In this document: positions 1-5,141 of the stretch, piece by piece
Layout: each line of letters begins with the position of its first letter
How positions within the stretch are numbered: position 1 is the first letter of the stretch
Assembly: GCA_947383685.1 (NCBI GenBank)
Contig: CANDEE010000083.1
Coordinates: 1-5,141, forward strand
DNA from: an uncultured Pseudoflavonifractor sp.
GTDB lineage: Bacteria; Bacillota; Clostridia; Oscillospirales; Oscillospiraceae
Direction: 5' to 3'
DNA: 5,141 bases
Translations under genes and position numbers: made by a program
Notes under the pieces: model-generated
The model's input: the letters and a program-made list of their open reading frames with translations, nothing else
What the model was told of the DNA's origin: nothing
Databases searched by the model: none

Positions 1-55
1 AAGACAGCGGCCTCTCACGCCGTTAACATCGGTTCGAATCCGGTACGGGTCACCA
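1..55 (+). tRNA. tRNA-Glu (anticodon CUC), 5' end cut off by the window edge
   Basis: This is the 3' part of a glutamate tRNA that decodes GAG codons. The anticodon stem is GCGGC (7-11) paired with GCCGT (19-23), enclosing the 7-nt loop CTCTCAC (12-18); U33 is at 13, the anticodon CTC at 14-16 and A37 at 17. The T arm is ATCGG / loop TTCGAAT / CCGGT at about 29-45, containing the canonical TTCGAAT. The acceptor 3' strand ACGGGTC is followed by discriminator A52 and an encoded CCA at 53-55. About 21 nt (acceptor 5' strand and most of the D arm) lie outside the window. The ACGGGTCA end is typical of bacterial tRNA-Glu. Other tRNA genes may lie upstream. Confidence 0.95.
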
Positions 56-57
56 CA

Positions 58-80
58 TTTTTCTTGCGGAGCAAGAAAAA
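58..80. repeat. Perfect inverted repeat just after tRNA-Glu (GGA-loop hairpin)
   Basis: Arms TTTTTCTTGC (58-67) and GCAAGAAAAA (71-80) pair perfectly around a GGA loop. It starts 3 nt after the tRNA CCA end, so it may mark the tRNA 3' trailer. It is not a standard intrinsic terminator on either strand, because the 3' side of the stem is followed by no T-tract beyond the arm itself. Its core TTGCGGAGCAA recurs exactly in the larger hairpin at 160-194, so the two may belong to one repeat family. Confidence 0.7.
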
Positions 81-82
81 TA

Positions 83-111
83 TTGACAAGGCGCGAATAA
101 GCGTATACAAT
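83..111 (+). promoter_or_regulatory. Strong sigma-A promoter for the 5S rRNA unit
   Basis: A perfect -35 TTGACA (83-88) is separated by exactly 17 nt from a -10 TACAAT (106-111, 5 of 6 consensus). Transcription would begin near 118. It lies between the tRNA and the 5S gene, so the 5S can be transcribed independently of the tRNA. Confidence 0.85.
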
Positions 112-117
112 TTAATA

Positions 118-268
118 GGTATTTTGGCTGAAGGGGAAACCTTTCAGTTAAGATAAAAGCCAAAACAAAGTTTGCGGAGCAAAGTTTGTTTTGGAAAGGA
201 GAGACAGCGGAATGAATGAGCTTTTGGGCTTGCCCGAAAGCGAAGGATATGAAGCTTGTCTCGACGTA
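118..268 (+). other. Structured leader of the 5S rRNA transcript
   Basis: About 150 nt between the predicted start site and mature 5S form three well-separated hairpins. Hairpin 1 is CTGAAGGG (128-135) with CCTTTCAG (140-147), closed by a GAAA tetraloop. Hairpin 2 spans 160-194, with 15 of 16 pairs around a GGA loop and one G-G mismatch (170/184). Hairpin 3 is GCTTTTGGG (220-228) with CCCGAAAGC (233-241), closed by a CTTG tetraloop. GNRA and CUUG loops are classic stable RNA loops, which supports function at the RNA level. The role is not recognised: it could be an rRNA processing or antitermination leader, or a separate small RNA upstream of 5S. A 23-codon open frame at 212-283 with an AAAGGAG at 195-201 also lies here but is judged unlikely to be real. 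Confidence 0.55.
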
Positions 269-383
<115 letters not shown>

Positions 384-390
384 ACAAAAA

Positions 391-420
391 AGAGACGAAT
401 TTCGGTTCGTCTCTTTTTTT
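391..420 (+). terminator. Intrinsic terminator of the 5S rRNA unit
   Basis: Stem GAGACGAA (392-399) pairs with TTCGTCTC (406-413). A T400-G405 pair closes a TTCG tetraloop, and A391-T414 extends the base. A run of seven T follows (414-420). It begins 8 nt after the 5S 3' end, so it should end the 5S transcript efficiently. Confidence 0.93.
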
Positions 421-433
421 ATGCGTTTCTTTA

Positions 434-442
434 TGCTAAAAT
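434..442 (+). promoter_or_regulatory. Possible extended -10 promoter for sfsA
   Basis: TGCTAAAAT (434-442) matches the extended -10 pattern TGnTAtAAT; the upstream -35 region is only the T-run of the 5S terminator. The same TATGCTA[A/T]AAT pattern occurs in the strong rplGB promoter at 2358-2367. A start near 449 would leave a leader of only about 13 nt before the sfsA ATG. This is inferred from motif and position only. Confidence 0.4.
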
Positions 443-461
443 GAGCAAAAGGGGTGGGGCT

Positions 462-1142
462 ATGCGCTATCAGAATATTTATAAGGCCACCTTTCTGGCC
501 CGGCCCAACCGTTTCATTGCCAAGGTGCTGCTGGATGGGAAGGAGCTGACCGTCCATGTGAAGAACACCGGGCGCTGTAGGGAGCTTCTGGTGCCGGGAT
601 GCACGGTGTATTTGGAAAAATCGGACAACCCCGCCCGCAAAACCGCCTTTGATCTGGTAGCGGTGGAGAAGGGGGAGCGGCTTATCAACATGGACTCCCA
701 AGCGCCCAACAGGCTCTTTGCAGAGTGGGCAAAAGCGGGGCATTTCATTCCCGGTCTGACTCTCTTACGGCCTGAGACCACTTGGGGCCGCTCCCGGTTT
801 GACTTTTACTGGGAGGCCGGGGAGCGGAAGGGCTTTGTGGAGGTGAAGGGCTGCACCTTGGAGGAGGATAACTGGACCTATTTTCCAGACGCACCCACAG
901 AGCGGGGAGTAAAACACCTGGAGGAGCTGCTGTTGGCACGGCAGGAGGGATATGAGGCGGCGGTCTGCTTTGTTATCCAGATGGCCGGAGTGGACGGCTT
1001 TTCTCCCAATGACCGTACCCACCCAGCCTTTGGTGAAGCCCTGCGAAAAGCTGCCGCCGGGGGTGTGGCGGTTCTGGTCTATCAGTGCGAGGTTATTCCT
1101 GGGGAGGTTTACATAACAACAAAGGTGCCGGTAAGGCTATAA
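462..1142 (+). CDS. sfsA: SfsA family protein (predicted DNA/RNA nuclease; 'sugar fermentation stimulation' protein)
   Basis: A 226-residue protein, close to the usual ~230-240 residues of SfsA. Recognisable family blocks in order are: R17-F-I-A20, KNTGRCREL (34-42), YLEKSDNPARKT (50-61), APNRL (81-85), RSRFDF (110-115), FVEVKGCTL (125-133), FPDAPTERGVKHLEEL (141-156), CFVIQ (169-173), PAFGEAL (188-194) and YQCEV (207-211). D114 and the E127-x-K129 motif resemble a PD-(D/E)xK nuclease core, the basis of the current nuclease naming. The old name comes from E. coli, where overproduction stimulated maltose metabolism; the physiological substrate remains unclear. The ATG at 462 is chosen because the homology begins there and GGGGTGGGG (451-459) precedes it closely. 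An upstream in-frame ATG at 441 and a TTG at 270 inside the 5S gene are rejected. The gene stands alone and ends 45 nt from the convergent membrane-protein gene. Confidence 0.95.
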   Translation: MRYQNIYKATFLARPNRFIAKVLLDGKELTVHVKNTGRCRELLVPGCTVYLEKSDNPARKTAFDLVAVEKGERLINMDSQAPNRLFAEWAKAGHFIPGLTLLRPETTWGRSRFDFYWEAGERKGFVEVKGCTLEEDNWTYFPDAPTERGVKHLEELLLARQEGYEAAVCFVIQMAGVDGFSPNDRTHPAFGEALRKAAAGGVAVLVYQCEVIPGEVYITTKVPVRL

Positions 1143-1180
1143 AGAAAAAACGCCCGGAAAAGTAACTGCTTTTCCGGGCG
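1141..1180 (-). terminator. Intrinsic terminator between convergent genes (best for the minus-strand gene)
   Basis: A perfect 12-bp stem, CGCCCGGAAAAG (1151-1162) with CTTTTCCGGGCG (1169-1180), encloses the loop TAACTG. Read on the minus strand, the stem is followed by TTTTTTCTTT (complement of 1141-1150), a proper U-tract, 7 nt downstream of the minus-strand stop codon. On the plus strand the following TAATGTTTTA is a weaker tract, so sfsA may share the hairpin less efficiently. Confidence 0.9.
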
Positions 1181-1187
1181 TAATGTT

Positions 1188-2201
1188 TTACAGATTTTCT
1201 GGAGAGTTCCAAGGCTCAGGCGGTGCAAGGCTTTCTGGAGGAGTTGAAGGCTGGGGCTGCCAGGGTGGAGCGGGAGGAATCAGGGGACGACCGATGGCCC
1301 AGTCATAAAATCCGGCGGTGCTGGCGCCGGTATAGGCGCTAAGCCACAGCAGCAGCGGGGTGGACGCCAAAAAGGCCAGAAGGAAAATGCAAAGGATCAG
1401 GACAATGAGGGCAACGGGGCCGGCTCCGTAGAGAAGGGGAGCAAGACAGGCGGAGCAGAACAGCGTGGCTACGATCAGGGCCAGGTAGGCAATGCAACAG
1501 ATTAGAAGGGACCATCCTAAGAAGGACAACATCAGGACAAAATAGGACCACCGCCGATTAGCCATCAGGACCTTGCTCTCGTACAGAGCTTCCCGGGCAG
1601 TCCAATCTGGATGATCCAGCAGGATGTTGTAGGCCAGAGCATACCGCAAAATCCGATTAAGGAGATAAGCAAAAAAGCCAATATAGCCTAAAAAAAGCAG
1701 GACACCCAGGACTGCGGTGCTGTCAGTAATGAGGGATGTGACCATGATCATTAGAAGTAGGACCAGGAAGCCGGGGATAGCCCACAAAAGAGAAAAAAGG
1801 ACTTCAAGACCATAAAGGGCCAGGGTTTTTCCAGGTATACGGAATCCTGCAAAAAGATCGCGGTAACTTCCACTTTCCTTGCGCCAGAGCTTCACACAAT
1901 AAGCGCGGTATCCCATTTGCATAAGGGCGCTGAATAGAAAAAGCAGTAGTTGGAATGAAAAAGCAGCCAGATTAGCAAGCTCAAAGGAAGGGAGAAAAAG
2001 CTCCCGGTGGTGTCCAAAGGAGAGGGAAAACGAGGTCAAAGCGCCATGGAACACAGCTGAGAGGGCGAGAATCAAAAACAGGGCAAGAGGCACAACGGTG
2101 ACAATCAGGGTATAAACCAGTAATACCTTCCAGGGTCGGGGTTGCGCTTGACGGATCATGACCTTTGCCATCTCTTTGGTGCGTGGACGGTCAAACTCCA
2201 T
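1188..2201 (-). CDS. DUF975 family integral membrane protein, function unknown
   Basis: A 337-residue protein with about six hydrophobic segments near residues 25-50, 75-97, 127-156, 163-190, 219-247 and 262-289. The DUF975 pattern of Firmicutes membrane proteins is visible: a short charged N-terminus (RPRTKEMAKVMIRQA, 5-19), the conserved central stretch RYALAYNILLD (186-196) followed by AREALYESKVLM (202-213), then FVLMLSFLGWSLL (221-233), and a late AYTGASTAGFYDW (289-301). The cytosolic C-tail after residue 304 is very proline-rich (PP at 309-310, 312-313, 321-322 and 327-328). No enzymatic motif is seen, and DUF975 has no established biochemical role. The start is set at 2201 because AAGGAG (complement of 2210-2215) lies 8 nt upstream; a longer frame from 2243 would add 14 residues and put that site inside the gene. 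It is monocistronic, with its own promoter and terminator, and divergent from the str operon. Confidence 0.85.
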   Translation of the reverse strand: MEFDRPRTKEMAKVMIRQAQPRPWKVLLVYTLIVTVVPLALFLILALSAVFHGALTSFSLSFGHHRELFLPSFELANLAAFSFQLLLFLFSALMQMGYRAYCVKLWRKESGSYRDLFAGFRIPGKTLALYGLEVLFSLLWAIPGFLVLLLMIMVTSLITDSTAVLGVLLFLGYIGFFAYLLNRILRYALAYNILLDHPDWTAREALYESKVLMANRRWSYFVLMLSFLGWSLLICCIAYLALIVATLFCSACLAPLLYGAGPVALIVLILCIFLLAFLASTPLLLWLSAYTGASTAGFYDWAIGRPLIPPAPPWQPQPSTPPESLAPPEPWNSPENL

Positions 2202-2284
2202 AAAACTCACTCCTTGATTTGAAGTCGGCTGAATGGAAAACACCTGATACCTGAATGAAAATATGACATGAAATGGTACTTATA

Positions 2285-2313
2285 ATTATAACATGACCGA
2301 ATGGGTTTGTCTA
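2285..2313 (-). promoter_or_regulatory. Sigma-A promoter for the DUF975 gene
   Basis: Read on the minus strand, TAGACA (2313-2308; 5 of 6 consensus) is followed after 17 nt by a perfect TATAAT (2290-2285). The start site would be near 2278, giving a leader of about 77 nt. The -10 lies in the palindrome TTATAATTATAA (2280-2291), so a weaker plus-strand reading (ATGACA 2263-2268, 18 nt, TATAAC 2287-2292) is also possible. Confidence 0.8.
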
Positions 2314-2338
2314 TGCGGGCGGATTTCCTGAAAAAACC

Positions 2339-2367
2339 TTGACTTACCAATTTCTCTATGCTATAAT
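2339..2367 (+). promoter_or_regulatory. Sigma-A promoter of the rplGB-rpsL-rpsG-fusA operon
   Basis: TTGACT (2339-2344; 5 of 6 consensus), a 17-nt spacer and a perfect TATAAT (2362-2367), with TGC directly before it giving an extended -10. Initiation is expected near 2374, a leader of about 56 nt. Its -35 is only 25 nt from the -35 of the divergent promoter, so the two may interfere or respond together. No other promoter of comparable quality is seen before rpsL, rpsG or fusA. Confidence 0.88.
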
Positions 2368-2379
2368 TTCACTTTGCTT

Positions 2380-2422
2380 GGGCGTCTATAGGGAAATTGC
2401 GCCCATTTTCAGATGGGAGGGG
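2380..2422 (+). promoter_or_regulatory. rplGB leader with two mutually exclusive stems and the ribosome binding site
   Basis: Stem A pairs GGGCG (2380-2384) with CGCCC (2400-2404). Stem B pairs CCCAT (2402-2406) with ATGGG (2413-2417) around a 6-nt loop. Both use CCC 2402-2404, so only one can form. Stem B covers the start of the Shine-Dalgarno GGGAGGGG (2415-2422); stem A leaves it free. This could be a translational switch for the operon's first gene, but the helices are only 5 bp and no ligand or protein site is recognised. Confidence 0.35.
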
Positions 2423-2429
2423 CTTAGGG

Positions 2430-2675
2430 ATGCTCACGGAACTTTCCAGCAAAGCCAAGGTCGTGGGCGCCAAGCAGGTCAAGCGGGCCCTGGACGCAGG
2501 CCGGGTCATGACTGTATATCTGGCCTCTGACGCAGACCCCAGAGTGACCGAGCCCATCGCTGAGGCTTGCACCGAAAAGGGCGTAAAGGCCGAGACTGTC
2601 TCCTCTATGAAGGAGCTGGGCAAGGCCTGCGGCATCTCGGTGGGAGCGGCTGTGGCGGCTGTCGTCACAGAATAA
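2430..2675 (+). CDS. rplGB: L7Ae/L30e-type K-turn RNA-binding protein (YbxF/RplGB)
   Basis: An 81-residue single-domain protein of the L7Ae/L30e/S12e/Gadd45 family, the normal size for bacterial YbxF. Family features are GAKQVKRAL (13-21), the strand VYLASDADPRV (29-39), the second helix with EACTEKG (45-51), and KELGKACGIS (61-70) followed by a hydrophobic C-terminal helix-strand (VGAAVAAVV, 71-79). B. subtilis YbxF binds kink-turn RNA; its cellular role is not settled. The position directly before rpsL is the conserved Firmicutes location and strongly supports the call. The ATG at 2430 follows GGGAGGGG by about 7-9 nt; an upstream TTG at 2397 would add 11 unrelated residues and swallow the ribosome binding site. 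It is the first gene of the operon here, 83 nt before rpsL; that gap contains a small AATCC/GGATT hairpin (2703-2715). Confidence 0.93.
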   Translation: MLTELSSKAKVVGAKQVKRALDAGRVMTVYLASDADPRVTEPIAEACTEKGVKAETVSSMKELGKACGISVGAAVAAVVTE

Positions 2676-2758
2676 GTCCCTTTGTTTTGATTTTAGCGGG
2701 ATAATCCAAAGGATTCCTGTTAAAATAAAGTAGTATCAATGAAGAAAGGAGGAAGATT

Positions 2759-3181
2759 ATGCCTACGTTTAACCAGCTCGTTCGGAAGGGCCGCAAGCAG
2801 GCGAGTTACAAGTCCAATTCTCCCGCTATGCAGTTTGGCCTGAACACCCTGAAGAACCGTGAGACCGACCTGCCTTCTCCCCAGAAGAGAGGCGTGTGCA
2901 CCGCTGTTCGTACCTCCACCCCGAAGAAGCCTAACTCCGCTCTGCGGAAGATCGCCCGTGTCAAGCTGACCAATGGCTACGAGGTGACCGCTTACATTCC
3001 CGGTGTGGGCCACAACCTGCAGGAGCACTCTGTGGTCATGATCCGTGGCGGCCGTGTCAAGGACCTCCCCGGCGTTCGTTACCACATCATCCGCGGCTCT
3101 CTGGATACCCAGGGCGTGAACGGCCGTATGCAGGCTCGTTCCAAGTACGGCGCCAAGAAGCCCAAGGCCGGCAAGAAGTAA
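2759..3181 (+). CDS. rpsL: 30S ribosomal protein S12
   Basis: S12 sits at the decoding centre of the 30S subunit and controls tRNA selection and accuracy. The 140-residue protein has the unmistakable blocks [11 protein letters not shown] (2-12), PQKRGVCT (41-48), [11 protein letters not shown] (54-64), [16 protein letters not shown] (67-82), [10 protein letters not shown] (84-93), [14 protein letters not shown] (96-109) and RSKYG (127-131). It carries the longer Firmicutes-type segment between residues 22 and 40, so numbering is offset by 13 from E. coli. K56 and K101 match E. coli K43 and K88, the classic streptomycin-resistance positions, and both are wild type. D102 matches the aspartate that is methylthiolated in some bacteria. 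AAAGGAGG (2745-2752) lies 6 nt before the ATG. Downstream is an unusually long structured gap before rpsG. Confidence 0.99.
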   Translation: MPTFNQLVRKGRKQASYKSNSPAMQFGLNTLKNRETDLPSPQKRGVCTAVRTSTPKKPNSALRKIARVKLTNGYEVTAYIPGVGHNLQEHSVVMIRGGRVKDLPGVRYHIIRGSLDTQGVNGRMQARSKYGAKKPKAGKK

Positions 3182-3209
3182 CCTACTTTCTTTCTCGAAA
3201 GAAAGTAGG
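3182..3209. repeat. Perfect 12-bp palindromic hairpin abutting the rpsL stop codon
   Basis: CCTACTTTCTTT (3182-3193) pairs perfectly with AAAGAAAGTAGG (3198-3209) across a CTCG tetraloop, beginning at the base after the rpsL TAA. It is followed by CAAAGAAAG, not by a T-tract, so it is not a canonical terminator on the plus strand. The near-symmetrical sequence and placement resemble a dispersed palindromic (REP-like) element or an mRNA 3'-end stabiliser; only one copy is visible here. Confidence 0.7.
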
Positions 3210-3439
3210 CAAAGAAAGCTTCCATATAAGACCATTCTTATTTCGGAAGCCTGGCCAAAAACTTGAACAAGAATCACACGCGCTGAGAAGCGCAAGGCAG
3301 CGGCCTTGCCGAAGAAGCGTTTTATATACGACGTTTCTTGACAGGGCACTGAAAGACAACTGGCACTTGTCTTTACACGGAAACCGTTGCGGTTTTCGAG
3401 TACCTATGAAATCATTCCTATATGAAGGAGGGAAGCAAA
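3210..3439 (+). other. Long rpsL-rpsG intergenic region with serial hairpins
   Basis: No gene is supported here. After the 3182-3209 hairpin come: GCTTCC (3218-3223)/GGAAGC (3245-3250) with inner ATAAG/CTTAT (3226-3230/3237-3241); GCGCT/AGCGC (3280-3284/3289-3293, GAGA loop); GCAAGGC/GCCTTGC (3292-3298/3303-3309), overlapping the previous one by 2 nt; AAGAAGCG/CGTTTCTT (3312-3319/3332-3339, one G-U); AAAGACAA/TTGTCTTT (3352-3359/3367-3374); and CGGAAACCG/CGGTTTTCG (3378-3386/3390-3398, one G-U). None has a terminator-type T-tract. A TTGACA at 3338-3343 lacks a credible -10. In E. coli the rpsL-rpsG spacer is the S7 autoregulatory site; whether this region plays that role is an inference. Confidence 0.6.
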
Positions 3440-3910
3440 GTGCCCAGAAGAGGAAACGTACCCAAGCGGGAAATTTTGCCCGATCCTATGTACAATTCCG
3501 TCCTCGTGACCAAGCTGATCAACAGCATCATGCTGGACGGTAAGAAGGGCGTGGCCCAGAAGGTGGTCTACGGCGCCTTCGATATCATCCAGGAGAAGAC
3601 CGGCAAGGACGCCCTGGAGACCTTTACCGCCGCCCTTGAGAACATCATGCCCTCCCTGGAGGTCAAGGCCCGCCGTGTGGGCGGCGCCACCTACCAGGTG
3701 CCTATCGAGGTCCGGCCCGAGCGCCGGCAGACCCTGGGTCTGCGCTGGCTCACCGCCTATTCCCGCACCCGTGGCGAGAAGACCATGAAGGAGCGTCTGG
3801 CCGGTGAGATCATGGATGCCGCCAACGGTGTTGGCGGCGCCGTGAAGAAGCGCGAGGACGTCCACAAGATGGCCCAGTCCAACCAGGCCTTCGCCCACTA
3901 CCGCTGGTAA
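3440..3910 (+). CDS. rpsG: 30S ribosomal protein S7
   Basis: S7 binds the 3' major domain of 16S rRNA, nucleates assembly of the 30S head and contacts E-site tRNA. The deduced 156 residues equal the family's usual length. The S7 signature [14 protein letters not shown] (15-28) is followed by [13 protein letters not shown], then [19 protein letters not shown] in the middle and the conserved C-terminal QAFAHYRW. Translation most likely starts at GTG 3440 ([10 protein letters not shown] follows, the canonical S7 N-terminus), with AAGGAGGG at 3425-3432 spaced 7 nt upstream. The in-frame ATG at 3422 would add six non-homologous residues and overlap that ribosome binding site. Only 21 nt separate it from fusA, so the two are co-transcribed and perhaps translationally coupled; the 258-nt gap from rpsL is unusually large. 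Confidence 0.98.
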   Translation: MPRRGNVPKREILPDPMYNSVLVTKLINSIMLDGKKGVAQKVVYGAFDIIQEKTGKDALETFTAALENIMPSLEVKARRVGGATYQVPIEVRPERRQTLGLRWLTAYSRTRGEKTMKERLAGEIMDAANGVGGAVKKREDVHKMAQSNQAFAHYRW

Positions 3911-3931
3911 GACCAAGGAGTTAAAGAGATT

Positions 3932-5141
3932 ATGGCGAGAAAAGTTACTTTGCAGAACACTCGGAACATTGGTATCATGGCTCACATTGACGCCGGCAAG
4001 ACCACGACCACCGAGCGTATCCTGTACTACACCGGCGTGAACTACAAGATCGGCGAGACCCATGACGGCACTGCCACCATGGACTGGATGGCCCAGGAGC
4101 AGGAGCGTGGTATTACAATCACCTCCGCCGCGACCACCTGCCATTGGAAGGATCGCCGCATCAATATCATCGACACCCCGGGCCACGTGGACTTCACCGT
4201 TGAGGTGGAGCGCTCCCTGCGCGTGCTGGACGGCTCTGTGACCGTTATGTGCGCCAAGGGCGGCGTGGAGCCCCAGTCTGAGACTGTGTGGCGCCAGGCG
4301 GACCACTACGGCGTGCCCCGCATGATCTACGTCAACAAGATGGACATTATGGGCGCTGATTTCTATCACGTGCTGGACATGATTCATGACCGCCTGAAGT
4401 GTAACGCGGTGCCCATTCAGCTTCCCATCGGTTCTGAGGATACCTTTAAGGGTATCATCGATCTGGTGGAGATGGACGCTGACATCTATTATGACGAGAT
4501 GGGCAAGGATATGCGGGTGGAGGAGATCCCCGCCGATATGCTGGAGAAGGCCAAGGAGTACCGCAGCAAGCTGCTGGACGCTGTGGCCGACATCGATGAG
4601 GAGATCATGATGCTTGTTCTGGAGGAGCAGCCTGTTCCGGAGGACATGATCCGCAAGGCACTGCGTCAGGGCACCATTGAGAATAAGATCGTGCCCATCA
4701 CCTGCGGTACCTCTTACAAGAACAAGGGCGTTCAGAAGCTGCTGGACGCTATCGTGGATTATATGCCCTCCCCGGTGGACATCCCGGCCATCAAGGGCGT
4801 GAATCCCGACACCGAGGAGGAGGACGAGCGTCCCGCCGACGATAACGCCCCCTTCTCCGCTCTGGCTTTCAAGATTGCCACTGACCCCTTTGTGGGCCGG
4901 CTGAGCTACGTGCGGGTGTACTCCGGTGTGCTGAACACCGGCTCCTCCGTGCTGAACGCCACCAAGAACCAGAAGGAGCGCATTGGCCGTATCCTTCAGA
5001 TGCACGCCAACCATCGGGAGGATATCGAGACCGTTTATTCCGGCGACATTGCCGCCGTTATCGGTCTGAAGAACTCCACCACCGGTGACACCCTGTGTGA
5101 TGAGAAGCATCCCATCATCCTGGAGTCCATGGAGTTCCCCG
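3932..5141 (+). CDS. fusA: Elongation factor G, N-terminal 403 residues (truncated by the window end)
   Basis: EF-G is the GTPase that drives tRNA-mRNA translocation and, with RRF, ribosome recycling. The frame is open from ATG 3932 to the last base without a stop or frameshift, giving 403 of roughly 690-700 residues. The G domain is complete: P-loop AHIDAGKT (17-24), switch I ERGITI (58-63), DTPGH (81-85), VNKMD (134-138) and the G5 region CGTSYKNKG (258-266), with the EF-G-specific G' insert between G4 and G5. Domain II begins near [18 protein letters not shown] (307-324). Domains III-V lie beyond the edge. [15 protein letters not shown] (110-124) is typical of canonical EF-G. AAGGAG (3915-3920) is 11 nt upstream of the ATG, a slightly long spacing. 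Its place after rpsG argues for housekeeping fusA, not a tetracycline-protection paralogue. Confidence 0.98.
   Translation, partial: MARKVTLQNTRNIGIMAHIDAGKTTTTERILYYTGVNYKIGETHDGTATMDWMAQEQERGITITSAATTCHWKDRRINIIDTPGHVDFTVEVERSLRVLDGSVTVMCAKGGVEPQSETVWRQADHYGVPRMIYVNKMDIMGADFYHVLDMIHDRLKCNAVPIQLPIGSEDTFKGIIDLVEMDADIYYDEMGKDMRVEEIPADMLEKAKEYRSKLLDAVADIDEEIMMLVLEEQPVPEDMIRKALRQGTIENKIVPITCGTSYKNKGVQKLLDAIVDYMPSPVDIPAIKGVNPDTEEEDERPADDNAPFSALAFKIATDPFVGRLSYVRVYSGVLNTGSSVLNATKNQKERIGRILQMHANHREDIETVYSGDIAAVIGLKNSTTGDTLCDEKHPIILESMEFP

Noticed and set aside
58..80. Inverted repeat considered as tRNA terminator
   Set aside because: No T-tract follows the stem on either strand; the T-run is in the 5' arm, so it was listed as an inverted repeat only.
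2720..3349. 209-codon minus-strand frame opposite rpsL
   Set aside because: Antisense shadow of S12 running into the hairpin region; no family resemblance.
3338..3366. TTGACA considered as a -35 box for an internal rpsG promoter
   Set aside because: At 16-18 nt downstream there is no credible -10 (TGGCAC region), and the TTGACA overlaps the 3' arm of a hairpin.
3182..3398. CRISPR-like or tandem-repeat array
   Set aside because: The hairpins differ in sequence and spacing; no direct repeat unit with spacers is present.
3406..3543. Short ATG frame overlapping the rpsG start
   Set aside because: It has no ribosome binding site, is out of frame with rpsG and gives an unconvincing basic sequence.
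3404..5110. 568-codon open frame on the minus strand opposite rpsG and fusA
   Set aside because: It is the antisense shadow of two intact, unmistakable genes with GC-rich third positions; its product is an unnatural His/Gly/Leu-rich sequence with no recognisable domain.

Overview
The window looks like chromosomal DNA from a Gram-positive anaerobe of class Clostridia, probably near the Oscillospiraceae (Flavonifractor/Oscillibacter-like gut bacteria). This is inferred from GC-rich coding sequence, purine-rich AGGAGG-type ribosome binding sites, consensus sigma-A promoters, an S12 with the longer Firmicutes-type N-terminal region, and the Firmicutes gene order rplGB(ybxF)-rpsL-rpsG-fusA. The species cannot be named from this sequence alone.

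Left part (1-420): the 3' portion of tRNA-Glu(CUC) with encoded CCA, an inverted repeat, a strong sigma-A promoter, a leader of about 150 nt with three stable hairpins, a 5S rRNA gene and a strong intrinsic terminator. Within view the 5S gene has its own promoter and is not attached to 16S/23S genes.

Middle (421-2335): sfsA on the plus strand converges on a minus-strand gene for a six-helix DUF975 membrane protein. A hairpin at 1151-1180 lies between them, with its U-tract in the minus-strand transcript. The membrane-protein gene has a near-consensus promoter at 2285-2313.

Right part (2336-5141): a consensus extended -10 promoter starts the 'str' operon: rplGB (L7Ae-type K-turn-binding protein), rpsL (S12), rpsG (S7) and fusA (EF-G, cut by the right edge after 403 codons). 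These genes supply the decoding-site protein S12, the S7 protein that nucleates the 30S head, and the translocase EF-G. The usual upstream neighbours rpoB-rpoC are absent; the divergent membrane-protein gene occupies that position.

No unmistakable new system is present. The best candidates for undescribed biology are RNA-level: a 258-nt rpsL-rpsG intergenic region packed with seven consecutive hairpins, a 5' leader of rplGB with two mutually exclusive stems, one covering the Shine-Dalgarno, and the structured 5S leader with a competing-stem arrangement.
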